Below, one piece after another: positions 1-6,777 of a stretch of 13,308 bases of DNA. A model generated the notes under the pieces. It was not told the origin of the DNA, ran no database searches, and worked only from the letters and a program-made list of their open reading frames with translations. The stretch comes from UBA1672 sp964015995. GTDB taxonomy: Bacteria > Pseudomonadota > Alphaproteobacteria > Micavibrionales > Micavibrionaceae. Location of the stretch: contig CAXHFH010000062.1 in assembly GCA_964015995.1 (NCBI GenBank), positions 1 to 13,308 on the forward strand. Direction: 5' to 3'. Made by a program: the position numbers and the translations under genes. Every line of letters begins with the position of its first letter. Position 1 is the first letter of the stretch.

Positions 1-45
1 CCACCTCTGGATTCGTCGGCAGCGTCAGATGTGTATAAGAGACAG
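1..45. other. Illumina Nextera adapter remnant (not genomic)
   Basis: Positions 13-45 match the 33-nt Nextera read-1 transposase adapter base for base, ending in the transposon mosaic end (AGATGTGTATAAGAGACAG at 27-45). Positions 1-12 sit where the P5/i5 index would lie; the bases before the index match the end of P5 with about one mismatch, so index origin is an inference. Genomic sequence starts at 46. The adapter carries a TAA at 36-38 in frame with the first gene, which would push an automatic start call far downstream. Confidence 0.97.
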
Positions 46-47
46 GA

Positions 48-950
48 ACTGAAAACCAATGTATTGGTATCGCCAACGCACTTGGGCTTAATTATGACGT
101 AAAACGGATATCATTAAACCAACCATGGAAAAGCCTTTCCCCCTATTTAGGATTTGAAACAAAAGGCACATTCACACCTGCCTTATCACCACCTTGGCCA
201 GATATATTGATCGCGAGCGGCCGAAAAAGTATCGCGGCATCACGGTTCATAAAAAAGAAAAGTAACGGCCATACCTTTACTGTGCAGATACAAGACCCCA
301 GAATATCAGCAGACCACTTTGATCTGGTAGCTGTGCCGGCGCATGACCCGCTGCGCGGTGATAATGTCATTGTTACCCAAGCTTCCCCGAACAAAATTAC
401 GCCTGCTTTGCTTGATCAGGCAAAACAAGACTTCCCTGAATTTTCTGAATTCGCCGCGCCGCGGGTGGCTGCCCTTATTGGTGGCTCAAGCAGTGCATAC
501 ACAATGAACGAAACGATTACAGTTACTTTGGCTGAGCAACTATCCGGCCTAGATGCCTCCTTAATGATTACGTGCTCCAGAAGAACGGGCGAGAAGAACG
601 AAAGAATTCTTCGCGATACCTTAGATCACGGTTCAAATTACTTTTGGGATGGCACTGGTGATAACCCATATTTAGCGCTCTTGGCTTGGGCAGACTTTAT
701 TCTCGTAACAGCAGATAGCGCCTCCATGATCTCCGAAAGCTGCACGACCGGAAAACCTGTTTATATGATTGAACTGGATGGTGGTGCAAAACGTATTACG
801 CAGCTACACGAAAACCTGATAAATGACGGCAAATTAAGAAAATTTGAAGGTAAACTTGAAACCTTTTCCTATGAACCGCTGAATGATGCACAAAGGGTTG
901 CGTCAGAGATTAAAAGACGCCTGAAAGACTTTACTAAAAACCCTGAATGA
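48..950 (+). CDS. ELM1-family protein (DUF1022), 5'-truncated
   Basis: This is a bacterial homologue of the plant mitochondrial-fission factor ELM1 (DUF1022), a family of uncertain biochemical role in bacteria whose fold resembles GT-B glycosyltransferases. The frame is open from the adapter junction and the first codons read T-E-N-Q-C-I-G-I-A-N-A-L-G-L, which fits the family's conserved N-terminal segment. Next come a PPWPDILIASGRKS segment (about residues 45-58 of what remains), VPAHDPLRGDNVIVT, a GGSSSAYTM turn, and near the C-terminus the family signature TADSASMISESCTTGKPVY. About 300 residues remain; I estimate only 10-20 are lost at the contig edge. The TTG at 207 is not the true start, because family-like sequence continues upstream without a stop. 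It lies 37 bases before trxB with no visible terminator, so the two may be co-transcribed. Family assignment is firm; function is not. Confidence 0.88.
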   Translation, partial: TENQCIGIANALGLNYDVKRISLNQPWKSLSPYLGFETKGTFTPALSPPWPDILIASGRKSIAASRFIKKKSNGHTFTVQIQDPRISADHFDLVAVPAHDPLRGDNVIVTQASPNKITPALLDQAKQDFPEFSEFAAPRVAALIGGSSSAYTMNETITVTLAEQLSGLDASLMITCSRRTGEKNERILRDTLDHGSNYFWDGTGDNPYLALLAWADFILVTADSASMISESCTTGKPVYMIELDGGAKRITQLHENLINDGKLRKFEGKLETFSYEPLNDAQRVASEIKRRLKDFTKNPE

Positions 951-987
951 CTAATATAACCTGATACATAAAAGGGTAGACATAACA

Positions 988-1959
988 ATGACACAGACAC
1001 ACCACACAAAAGTTCTCATTATTGGATCGGGTCCTGCCGGATATACCGCCGCCATTTACGCCGCACGCGCAGGCTTAAAACCAATTCTGGTGACAGGCAT
1101 GGAACAAGGCGGACAGTTAATGGTAACCACAGAGGTCGAAAACTACCCGGGATTTGAAAATGCCATCGAAGGGCCATGGTTGATGGAGCAAATGAAACTT
1201 CAGTCTGAGCATGTCGGGACGGAGCTTATCATTGACTACATTACCGAAGTTGATCTATCAGAGCGTCCATTCACAGCGACTGGCGGTTCAGGAGCAACAT
1301 ATACAGGCGATACAATCATTATGGCCACAGGCGCGAAGGCACGCTGGCTCGGCCTGGATTCAGAAAAAACATATCAAGGTCGCGGCGTATCGGCCTGCGC
1401 AACGTGTGATGGGTTCTTCTTCAAGGATCAGGAAGTCGCCGTTGTTGGCGGCGGTAATACCGCCGTTGAGGAAGCCCTGTTTCTAACGAATTTCTGTAGC
1501 AAGGTCACATTAATACACAGACGTGACGAATTGCGTGCCGAGAAAATCATGCAAAAACGTCTCTTCGCCAACGAGAAAATTGAAATGATGTGGGATCACG
1601 AAGTTGAAGAAGTGCTCGGTGACGAAAAAGGCATGAACGGCCTGAGAGTCAAGAACACGAAAAACGGCGAGCTTTCGGAAATCAAAAAAGACGGGCTGTT
1701 TGTTGCCATTGGTCACGATCCCGCAACGGAACTTTTCAAAGGCAAACTTGAAATGGATGAGAATAATTACCTCATCACAGCGCCTGATTCTACGGCGACA
1801 TCAATCCCCGGCGTTTATGGCGCGGGCGATGTCAGTGACCATGTTTATCGTCAGGCTGTAACGGCCGCCGGACTGGGCTGTATGGCTGCGCTTGAAGCTG
1901 ATCGTTTCCTTGCTGCACAAAATGATAGCGAAGACAACGCCGCACAAGCAGCAGAATAA
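988..1959 (+). CDS. trxB: Thioredoxin reductase (NADPH)
   Basis: Low-molecular-weight NADPH-thioredoxin reductase, a cytosolic FAD enzyme that passes electrons from NADPH to thioredoxin. The 323 residues match the usual family length. In order: FAD-binding GSGPAG at 13-18, the GGQLMVTTEVENYPGF segment at 41-56, the redox-active CATC (Cys137, Cys140) followed by DGFFFK, NADPH-binding GGGNTA at 154-159, the NADPH-phosphate-binding HRRDELRA from 177, and the second FAD motif GAGDV at 278-282. Nothing essential is missing. An AAAGGG Shine-Dalgarno lies about 11 bases before the ATG. A LysR gene follows after 31 bases; in rhizobia a trxB-lsrB arrangement is known (from memory), and LsrB there is tied to redox control. 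The polar Ala/Glu/Asp tail after about residue 309 is variable in the family. Confidence 0.97.
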   Translation: MTQTHHTKVLIIGSGPAGYTAAIYAARAGLKPILVTGMEQGGQLMVTTEVENYPGFENAIEGPWLMEQMKLQSEHVGTELIIDYITEVDLSERPFTATGGSGATYTGDTIIMATGAKARWLGLDSEKTYQGRGVSACATCDGFFFKDQEVAVVGGGNTAVEEALFLTNFCSKVTLIHRRDELRAEKIMQKRLFANEKIEMMWDHEVEEVLGDEKGMNGLRVKNTKNGELSEIKKDGLFVAIGHDPATELFKGKLEMDENNYLITAPDSTATSIPGVYGAGDVSDHVYRQAVTAAGLGCMAALEADRFLAAQNDSEDNAAQAAE

Positions 1960-1990
1960 AGCGCACCGAACCAACAAGGAATAAAACATA

Positions 1991-2887
1991 GTGGATTGGG
2001 ATAAGCTTAAAATCTTCAAGGCCGTCGCAGAAGCAGGAAGCTTTACCAATGCGGGCGATACGCTTAACCTCAGTCAATCGGCGATATCAAGGCAGATCAG
2101 TGGGCTGGAGCAAGAAATTGGCATCCCCCTCTTCCATCGTCATGCCCGTGGTTTGGTGATGACAGAACAAGGTGAAATCCTGTTTCAAACAGCCTGCGAT
2201 GTTTCAGACCGCTTAAAACAAGTTGAAATACAGCTGAGCGACTCACGGAATCTTCCTGCCGGTCCTCTTACGATGACAACTGTTGAGTTTATTGCCTCTA
2301 CTTGGCTTGCCCCGCAAATATCCATATTCAAAGAAGCGTTTCCGAAAATTCAACTGACGATGCTTTTGGATGACCGCATTTATAACCTGAGCCGTCGCGA
2401 AGCCGATATCGCCATAAGATTGCAGAAAGCTGATCACGGTGATTTGATTGAACGCCATATGACTACGATTGGATTTTCATTATGCGCGTCTAAAGCTTAT
2501 CTTGAAAAAAATGGCCGCCCTAAAAAGAAAGCAGACTTCAGACATCATCTTATGATCGGTTATCCGATGAATACTTATACCCCGTTCGTTAAACCGAACT
2601 GGATATTTGGAAAATTGAATATCGACATTACAAATAACCCCAATGTGATTTTAATTAATTCAATGCACACCCGCTATACCGCCGTGAAAAACGGAACCGG
2701 CATTTCTGTGCTTCCCAACTATATTATCCATCAAGACGACGATATAGAGGTTTTATGCCCCGATATCAAAATCCCCAGTGTTGATATGTATTTTGTGTAC
2801 CCGCAAGAACGCCGTAATTCTCAACGTATCAAAGTTCTAAGAGAATTTCTGTTTGATTACATCAACAATTCTAAGTCATACCAATAG
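1991..2887 (+). CDS. lsrB: LysR-type regulator, LsrB/VtlR-like
   Basis: LysR-family transcription factor of 298 residues, the normal length. The N-terminal winged helix-turn-helix spans about residues 3-62 (MDWDKLKIFKAVAEAGSFT, then LSQSAISRQISGLE, then LFHRHARGLVMTEQGE). This closely resembles the start of rhizobial LsrB and Brucella VtlR. A linker helix and periplasmic-binding-protein-like effector domain follow from about residue 90. Cysteines are at 69, 165 and 256; LsrB is reported to be redox-sensitive through cysteines, but I cannot say these are the same positions. The start is GTG, supported by AAGGA at 1976-1980. In Agrobacterium and Brucella this regulator type controls AbcR small RNAs, and a predicted small RNA lies directly downstream here. 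Subfamily assignment rests on the DNA-binding domain and trxB neighbour; the effector domain has diverged more. Confidence 0.85.
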   Translation: MDWDKLKIFKAVAEAGSFTNAGDTLNLSQSAISRQISGLEQEIGIPLFHRHARGLVMTEQGEILFQTACDVSDRLKQVEIQLSDSRNLPAGPLTMTTVEFIASTWLAPQISIFKEAFPKIQLTMLLDDRIYNLSRREADIAIRLQKADHGDLIERHMTTIGFSLCASKAYLEKNGRPKKKADFRHHLMIGYPMNTYTPFVKPNWIFGKLNIDITNNPNVILINSMHTRYTAVKNGTGISVLPNYIIHQDDDIEVLCPDIKIPSVDMYFVYPQERRNSQRIKVLREFLFDYINNSKSYQ

Positions 2888-2922
2888 CCATTATCATTAC
2901 GCATAACAGATGTAAAAGCATC

Positions 2923-2953
2923 TTGCGTTTTGCGCATGCCTATATTGCGATAA
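2923..2953 (+). promoter_or_regulatory. Candidate activator-binding region upstream of the sRNA
   Basis: TTGCG occurs three times in direct orientation, at 2923, 2930 and 2945. A T-N11-A element with a short dyad (TAT-tgcg-ATA) lies at 2941-2953. Relative to the predicted start at about 2995 these sit near -72 to -42, where LysR proteins usually bind to activate. That the adjacent LsrB-like protein binds here is inference; LysR boxes are loose and can occur by chance. Confidence 0.35.
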
Positions 2954-2959
2954 TCACGT

Positions 2960-2988
2960 TTGTTATAAAATGCTAATATACGTATATT
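2960..2988 (+). promoter_or_regulatory. Sigma70-like promoter of the candidate sRNA
   Basis: A -35 element TTGTTA (2960-2965) is separated by exactly 17 bases from a -10 element TATATT (2983-2988), predicting initiation near 2995. From there to the end of the U-tract at 3105 is about 110 nt. The spacer and -10 overlap a perfect 14-base palindrome (AATATACGTATATT, 2975-2988), which may be an operator or simply reflect AT-rich sequence. Confidence 0.6.
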
Positions 2989-2994
2989 GGAAAA

Positions 2995-3105
2995 ATGGTC
3001 GATGAGATCATTGAAGATTTAGATTTTTGCTAATCTTCCGTCTTAAGAGACGTTAAAATCTCCCTGTTCAACTCGCCGGACCCTTTGGTCCGGTTTTCTT
3101 TTTTT
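2995..3105 (+). ncRNA. Predicted trans-acting sRNA, AbcR (alpha-r15)-like
   Basis: An intergenic transcript of about 110 nt is predicted between the LysR gene and the hydrolase. Stem-loop 1 (3013-3038) pairs GAAGATTTAG with CTAATCTTC, with one bulge and a U-rich loop. Stem-loop 2 (3039-3052) pairs CGTCT with AGACG around UAAG. An unpaired stretch (about 3053-3075) carries CUCCC at 3060-3064, complementary to ribosome-binding sites. Stem-loop 3 is a strong terminator with a 12-base U-rich tail suited to Hfq. Alphaproteobacterial AbcR sRNAs are about this long, are Hfq-dependent, use CUCCC-type anti-Shine-Dalgarno motifs to silence ABC-transporter mRNAs, and in Agrobacterium lie beside the lsrB-type gene (from memory). 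Only one copy is visible here, whereas rhizobia often have tandem copies. That an sRNA exists is well supported; its AbcR identity is inferred from position and architecture, not sequence alignment. Confidence 0.7.
3076..3105 (+). terminator. Rho-independent terminator
   Basis: A perfect 7-bp GC-rich stem, CCGGACC (3076-3082) with GGTCCGG (3087-3093) around a CTTT loop, runs straight into TTTTCTTTTTTT (3094-3105). The reverse strand has no T-tract after the hairpin, so it acts in the plus direction. It ends the candidate sRNA and any read-through from trxB-lsrB. Confidence 0.93.
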
Positions 3106-3147
3106 ACAGCTCCCTTCTTTCTGTTTGCGTTGCAGCACAATTAAGTT

Positions 3148-3213
3148 TTGCTAATACGCGTAATCATGGTAAAAATATGTATAAGAAAAAATAAAAAGAG
3201 TAATTCTGGGGAG
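3148..3213 (+). promoter_or_regulatory. Candidate promoter and strong ribosome-binding site of the hydrolase
   Basis: After the sRNA terminator a new promoter is needed. The best candidate is TTGCTA (3148-3153), 16 bases, then TAAAAA (3170-3175), each element matching consensus at four of six positions. GGGGAG at 3208-3213 is a strong Shine-Dalgarno sequence, but no ATG, GTG or TTG in the right frame follows at normal distance. The codon at the right distance (3222) is ATA. The rest of 3106-3221 is AT-rich with nothing else recognisable. Confidence 0.35.
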
Positions 3214-3254
3214 ATATAAAAATAAGCCACGCATCTGATTTTAATGGTAAAAGC

Positions 3255-4469
3255 TTGGTTGACCGCATCAGTTGGATGTGGCAAGGGCCTCTTGTGCCTG
3301 ATACTCCAGTGATCTACAGATCCCCACAGCCTAGCATCGATGCGGTTCCTAAGAATTGGGAATTTATAGACTATACTCCTGCAGGTATAGAAGTTGGCTG
3401 CCTAAGAGCGCCAGCGCGCGGTGGTGAACCCAAAGCAAAAATCACTTTATTCTCTGGTCTTAAAGCAGACGTTGAAACATACGACACACCGCAGATTCGC
3501 GCCCTTCAAAAGATTGGCATAGAAGTAGACCTGATCTTGTTACCTGACCCGGGAACTCAAATAGGATACCTAGACGATAACAAAAACATCATAAAAGATA
3601 CGCTCGTAGACAATCCACCCCCAGGCAGTCAACACCCGAACATACCGCATTTCATCTTTGGTCATTCCCTTGGTGGTCGCGCATTTGTTGCCAACATGCT
3701 TGATGAAGAATTTGCAAAAGAGATCGAAGAAAACTACGCACTCGCTGTTTTAATTGCCCCGCACTTCTCTTCCCCCTATCGCTCAAAGCCTGTTTTAAAC
3801 GCGATTTATACATCTTACTGTAAGCTGTTTGCAGATAAATCATACGGCGAAGCGCCTCTCGATTGGGCCTTCTCGGCGACAGAAAAAATTAAGAGCAAAC
3901 TTCAAATAGGAAGAAAAGATAAATCCTTACGCGAAGACTTCCAGCAAAAAACCCGCGCAACACACTCCCCCATCACTACGGAGAATACGGCAACCACGCA
4001 TGGACAAATTTTATATTCAAATATGGAAGGCGAAAAACTTTGGGGACGTATACAAGAAGACGGCGTTCCGGAAACGGCCAAAAAGTTCCCAACAATTATG
4101 TTGGGCGGTTCAAGAGACTTCGTATCAAGCAAAAACTATATTGAGAACGTTGCTAAGGCATTTAACGCCGACTTCCATGAATTTGATACATACCACCACC
4201 CGTTTTTAGAATCTAAATCTGCACGAAAACTAATCGTAAAAGCGATGAAAGAGATTACCGATAATTGGGAAAATGTTACTGTTCCTAACGAAAGCCCATT
4301 ACTACGCGGTGTAAAAAGAGTGCGTAGCACTTTCAAGCGACTACTGGATAAGGTTAAGCCAAGTAAACAACATGAAGAACCTGAACTTAACATAAACGTT
4401 GACGACACACCGCTTCACGATGATCTGGATGATGCCGCCCAAATAGACGACGATCACCCTGCATTATAG
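3255..4469 (+). CDS. Alpha/beta-hydrolase, lysophospholipase-like
   Basis: Serine hydrolase of the S33/PldB-like (COG2267-type) alpha/beta family, likely acting on an ester of a lipid or other acyl compound; the substrate is unknown. Counting from the TTG, the nucleophile elbow GHSLGG is at 136-141 (Ser138), the probable acid is Asp288 in GGSRDFV, and the probable His is 314 or 315 in TYHHPF, giving a complete triad in canonical order. Residues 352-371 are basic and amphipathic-looking, and 374-400 are strongly acidic (12 Asp/Glu), an appended tail outside the catalytic fold. There is no signal peptide, so it is probably cytoplasmic or membrane-peripheral. Start: 3255 is the first conventional start codon but has no Shine-Dalgarno. 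The frame is open back to 3204, and GGGGAG stands 8 bases before an in-frame ATA at 3222, so the true protein may have 11 more residues. It converges on aatA 15 bases away. Confidence 0.82.
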   Translation: MVDRISWMWQGPLVPDTPVIYRSPQPSIDAVPKNWEFIDYTPAGIEVGCLRAPARGGEPKAKITLFSGLKADVETYDTPQIRALQKIGIEVDLILLPDPGTQIGYLDDNKNIIKDTLVDNPPPGSQHPNIPHFIFGHSLGGRAFVANMLDEEFAKEIEENYALAVLIAPHFSSPYRSKPVLNAIYTSYCKLFADKSYGEAPLDWAFSATEKIKSKLQIGRKDKSLREDFQQKTRATHSPITTENTATTHGQILYSNMEGEKLWGRIQEDGVPETAKKFPTIMLGGSRDFVSSKNYIENVAKAFNADFHEFDTYHHPFLESKSARKLIVKAMKEITDNWENVTVPNESPLLRGVKRVRSTFKRLLDKVKPSKQHEEPELNINVDDTPLHDDLDDAAQIDDDHPAL

Positions 4470-4484
4470 TCAGAAAAGATAATC

Positions 4485-5705
4485 CTAAGCGGCCTTTGCC
4501 TTACCATTCAAAGCCGCACACGCCTTTTGAATGCGCTTACAGGCTTCGGTCAAGTTTTCTGTGCTTGTGGCATAAGAGATACGGAAATAAGGTGACAAAC
4601 CAAACGCAGAGCCCTGAACACAGGCTACGCCTTCACTCTCTAGCAAGTAGGTCACGAAATCACTATCTGATTCGATTGTTTTACCATCCGGCGTTGTACG
4701 TCCAATAACACCTGCACATGACGGATAAACGTAAAATGCCCCTTCAGGCTTCAAACATTCAATACCATCTGCCTCGTTCAGCATATCAACAACCATATTA
4801 CGGCGCTCTGCGAATACATCATTACGCTCTTTCAGGAACGATTGATCCCCTTCCAACGCCGCCAATGCTGCCGCTTGTGACACAGAAGATGGGTTAGACG
4901 TGCTCTGGCTTTGGATTTTTGCCATGGCCTTAATCAATTCCTTCGGTCCTGCCGCATATCCGATGCGCCAACCTGTCATCGCGTATGACTTGGATACGCC
5001 GTTACAGGTTAATGTACGATCATAAAGCTTTGGCTCCACTTGTGCAGGGGTACAAAATTCAAAGCCGTCATACACAAGATGCTCATACATATCATCGGTC
5101 ATAATATAAACATGCGGATGTTTTAGAAGAACGTCTGTTAAAGCCTTCAATTCTTGATGCGTATATGCGCCACCAGTCGGGTTCGATGGTGAATTGAAAA
5201 TGAACCACTTTGTTTTGGGTGTAATCGCCGCGTCTAATTGCTCCGGCGTTAACTTGAAATTGTTTTCCTTTGCACATTCCACAGGAACTGGCGTGCCTTC
5301 TGCCAATAAAACCATGTCAGGATATGACACCCAATATGGAGCGGGAATGATCACTTCATCACCAGGGTTCACTGAGGCCATCAACGCATTATAAAGCGTT
5401 TGCTTGCCCCCCGTACCGACAGTGATTTGATCACGGGTATAGTCCAGATCATTATCGCGCTTAAACTTCGCGATGATTGCATCTTTCAACGCCGGCGTAC
5501 CATCAACGGCCGTATATTTCGTTTCACCGCGCTTAATCGCTGCGTATGAGGCTTCCTTAATAAAGTCAGGTGTATCGAAATCAGGTTCACCTGCGCCAAG
5601 ACCAATCACATCACGCCCTGCTGCCTTAAGTTCCTTTGCCTTATTCGTGACCGCAATGGTGGGTGACGGTTTGATACGGCTTAAGCGGTTGGCAACGATA
5701 GACAT
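4485..5705 (-). CDS. aatA: Aspartate aminotransferase, class I (AatA type)
   Basis: PLP-dependent aminotransferase interconverting aspartate and 2-oxoglutarate with oxaloacetate and glutamate; many alphaproteobacterial members also transaminate prephenate to arogenate. The 406 residues closely resemble rhizobial AatA: SRIKPSPTIAVTNKA at 10-23, GLGAGEPDFDTP at 35-46, the PLP-phosphate loop GTGGKQ at 97-102, NSPSNPTG at 171-178 (Asn175), TDDMYEHL at 203-210 (Asp204, Tyr207), and NGVSKSYAMTGWRIGY with the Schiff-base Lys239. A C-terminal FRISYA supplies the substrate-carboxylate Arg. The ATG at 5705 is chosen because AGGAGC lies 7 bases upstream and the family starts here; the frame is open for 11 further codons with no homology. 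It follows the kinase gene by 35 bases on the same strand, so it is probably co-transcribed. Specificity for prephenate is untested. Confidence 0.94.
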   Translation of the reverse strand: MSIVANRLSRIKPSPTIAVTNKAKELKAAGRDVIGLGAGEPDFDTPDFIKEASYAAIKRGETKYTAVDGTPALKDAIIAKFKRDNDLDYTRDQITVGTGGKQTLYNALMASVNPGDEVIIPAPYWVSYPDMVLLAEGTPVPVECAKENNFKLTPEQLDAAITPKTKWFIFNSPSNPTGGAYTHQELKALTDVLLKHPHVYIMTDDMYEHLVYDGFEFCTPAQVEPKLYDRTLTCNGVSKSYAMTGWRIGYAAGPKELIKAMAKIQSQSTSNPSSVSQAAALAALEGDQSFLKERNDVFAERRNMVVDMLNEADGIECLKPEGAFYVYPSCAGVIGRTTPDGKTIESDSDFVTYLLESEGVACVQGSAFGLSPYFRISYATSTENLTEACKRIQKACAALNGKAKAA

Positions 5706-5740
5706 GGTTATAGCTCCTCGTGTAGGTTTTAAATTCAAAA

Positions 5741-6769
5741 CTAAATGTTTCGAAATATGTTACGAATATGATTTCCATCTAAATCATTTATGGCTTCCAA
5801 ATCAAGCCCTTCTTTATCAAACCATGCTTTTAGCGGCGCTAAAACAGGATCTTGAAGTGATTTTTTTAGATAATTTTGTAAGCGCGGAATATGAACCAGA
5901 TAGGAATCACGGTTCTGCTCGGCGGCCAGCTTTATGAACAGCCCAATAACGCGCCCGTGGAATTGCGCTGCTAACACCCTGAACCATTGCAGGAAAACGT
6001 CTTTTTCCTCTGCGCTCATCCCCGCGCAATAACGATTAATCATTTCACTATGAATATCTTCAGGGATATCAACGCGTGCATCTTCCAGTAAATTCACCAA
6101 ATCATAGGGAAGCGGCCCATGCAGCGCATCCTGATAATCAATCAAAGCGCACTGGCGAATGCCCTGCTCTTCCTGCACATACATTAAGTTTTCCAGATGG
6201 TAATCACCGTGAACGAACCCAAGCGGACATGGCGGTAAGCTCTGCTCTATCTCATCCCATACAGACAAAAAGCTCTGTACGGTCTGCTCCCCCGGATGCG
6301 CACCACGTTTAAGGCTCATATAATAATCAACAAGCTGTCTACGTTTTTGATAAATACCGCTATCCTTATATAACGGCAGTCCTTCAACATCCGTAACATC
6401 ACGCAAACGGATCAAAACATCTGTTCCCGCCTGATATATATCCTCTGCCCTCATGATCCTCTGACGTAAACAATCACCGTATGATCGTGTACCCAGATCT
6501 TCCAAAACGGCATAGCATTTTTCTTGATTAGAATTATACGTGCATGGCGTCTTAATTCCCTGTGCCTCAAGGCTTGCACCTATATTAATAAAACTAGCAA
6601 GTTCCTTTTGACTTACCTCATCAGCGTCAGGATAAACCATCACAATAACATCATGCCCATCTTTACGACCACGGTAATAATGCCGCGGCGAAACATCACG
6701 TGGCAACGCTTCAAGGTGATCCACACCTGTCTCACGCGCCAGACTTTCTGTATTGATCGTAATTGTCAC
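5741..6769 (-). CDS. Phosphotransferase, AmgK-like anomeric sugar kinase (COG3178)
   Basis: APH/choline-kinase-fold phosphotransferase of 342 residues, closest in appearance to the COG3178 group that includes AmgK, the N-acetylmuramate/N-acetylglucosamine anomeric kinase of the peptidoglycan-recycling route that bypasses de novo UDP-MurNAc synthesis. Visible motifs: nucleotide-lobe VLEDLGTRSYGD at 88-99, catalytic loop FVHGDYHLENLM at 185-196 (base Asp189, Asn194), and metal-binding LIDYQDALHGPLPYDL at 209-224 (Asp211). The start is GTG, 8 bases after the stop of the upstream small gene and without a recognisable Shine-Dalgarno, which points to translational coupling. In many alphaproteobacteria AmgK sits with tsaE and murU; neither is here, so the partner uridylyltransferase must be elsewhere or the substrate differs. 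Fold assignment is strong, substrate tentative. Aminoglycoside resistance is unlikely given the COG3178 motifs. Confidence 0.8.
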   Translation of the reverse strand: MTITINTESLARETGVDHLEALPRDVSPRHYYRGRKDGHDVIVMVYPDADEVSQKELASFINIGASLEAQGIKTPCTYNSNQEKCYAVLEDLGTRSYGDCLRQRIMRAEDIYQAGTDVLIRLRDVTDVEGLPLYKDSGIYQKRRQLVDYYMSLKRGAHPGEQTVQSFLSVWDEIEQSLPPCPLGFVHGDYHLENLMYVQEEQGIRQCALIDYQDALHGPLPYDLVNLLEDARVDIPEDIHSEMINRYCAGMSAEEKDVFLQWFRVLAAQFHGRVIGLFIKLAAEQNRDSYLVHIPRLQNYLKKSLQDPVLAPLKAWFDKEGLDLEAINDLDGNHIRNIFRNI

Positions 6770-6777
6770 GGGTTTTT

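Noticed and set aside
207..950. TTG at 207 as the start of the ELM1 gene
   Set aside because: Family-like sequence continues in frame upstream to the adapter; only the adapter's stop makes 207 look like a start.
2908..2923. Hairpin AGATG-N6-CATCT just after the LysR gene as a terminator
   Set aside because: The stem is only 5 bp and AT-rich, and no T-tract follows.
3244..3312. ATG at 3244 as an alternative hydrolase start
   Set aside because: It is in a different frame and reaches a stop after about 22 codons, with no homology.
4470..4484. Bidirectional terminator between the hydrolase and aatA
   Set aside because: The 15-base gap has no inverted repeat with a T-tract in either direction.
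5706..5738. Upstream start at 5738 giving aatA 11 extra residues
   Set aside because: The ATG at 5705 has a good AGGAGC site at proper distance and fits the family N-terminus; the extra residues include the ribosome-binding-site region.
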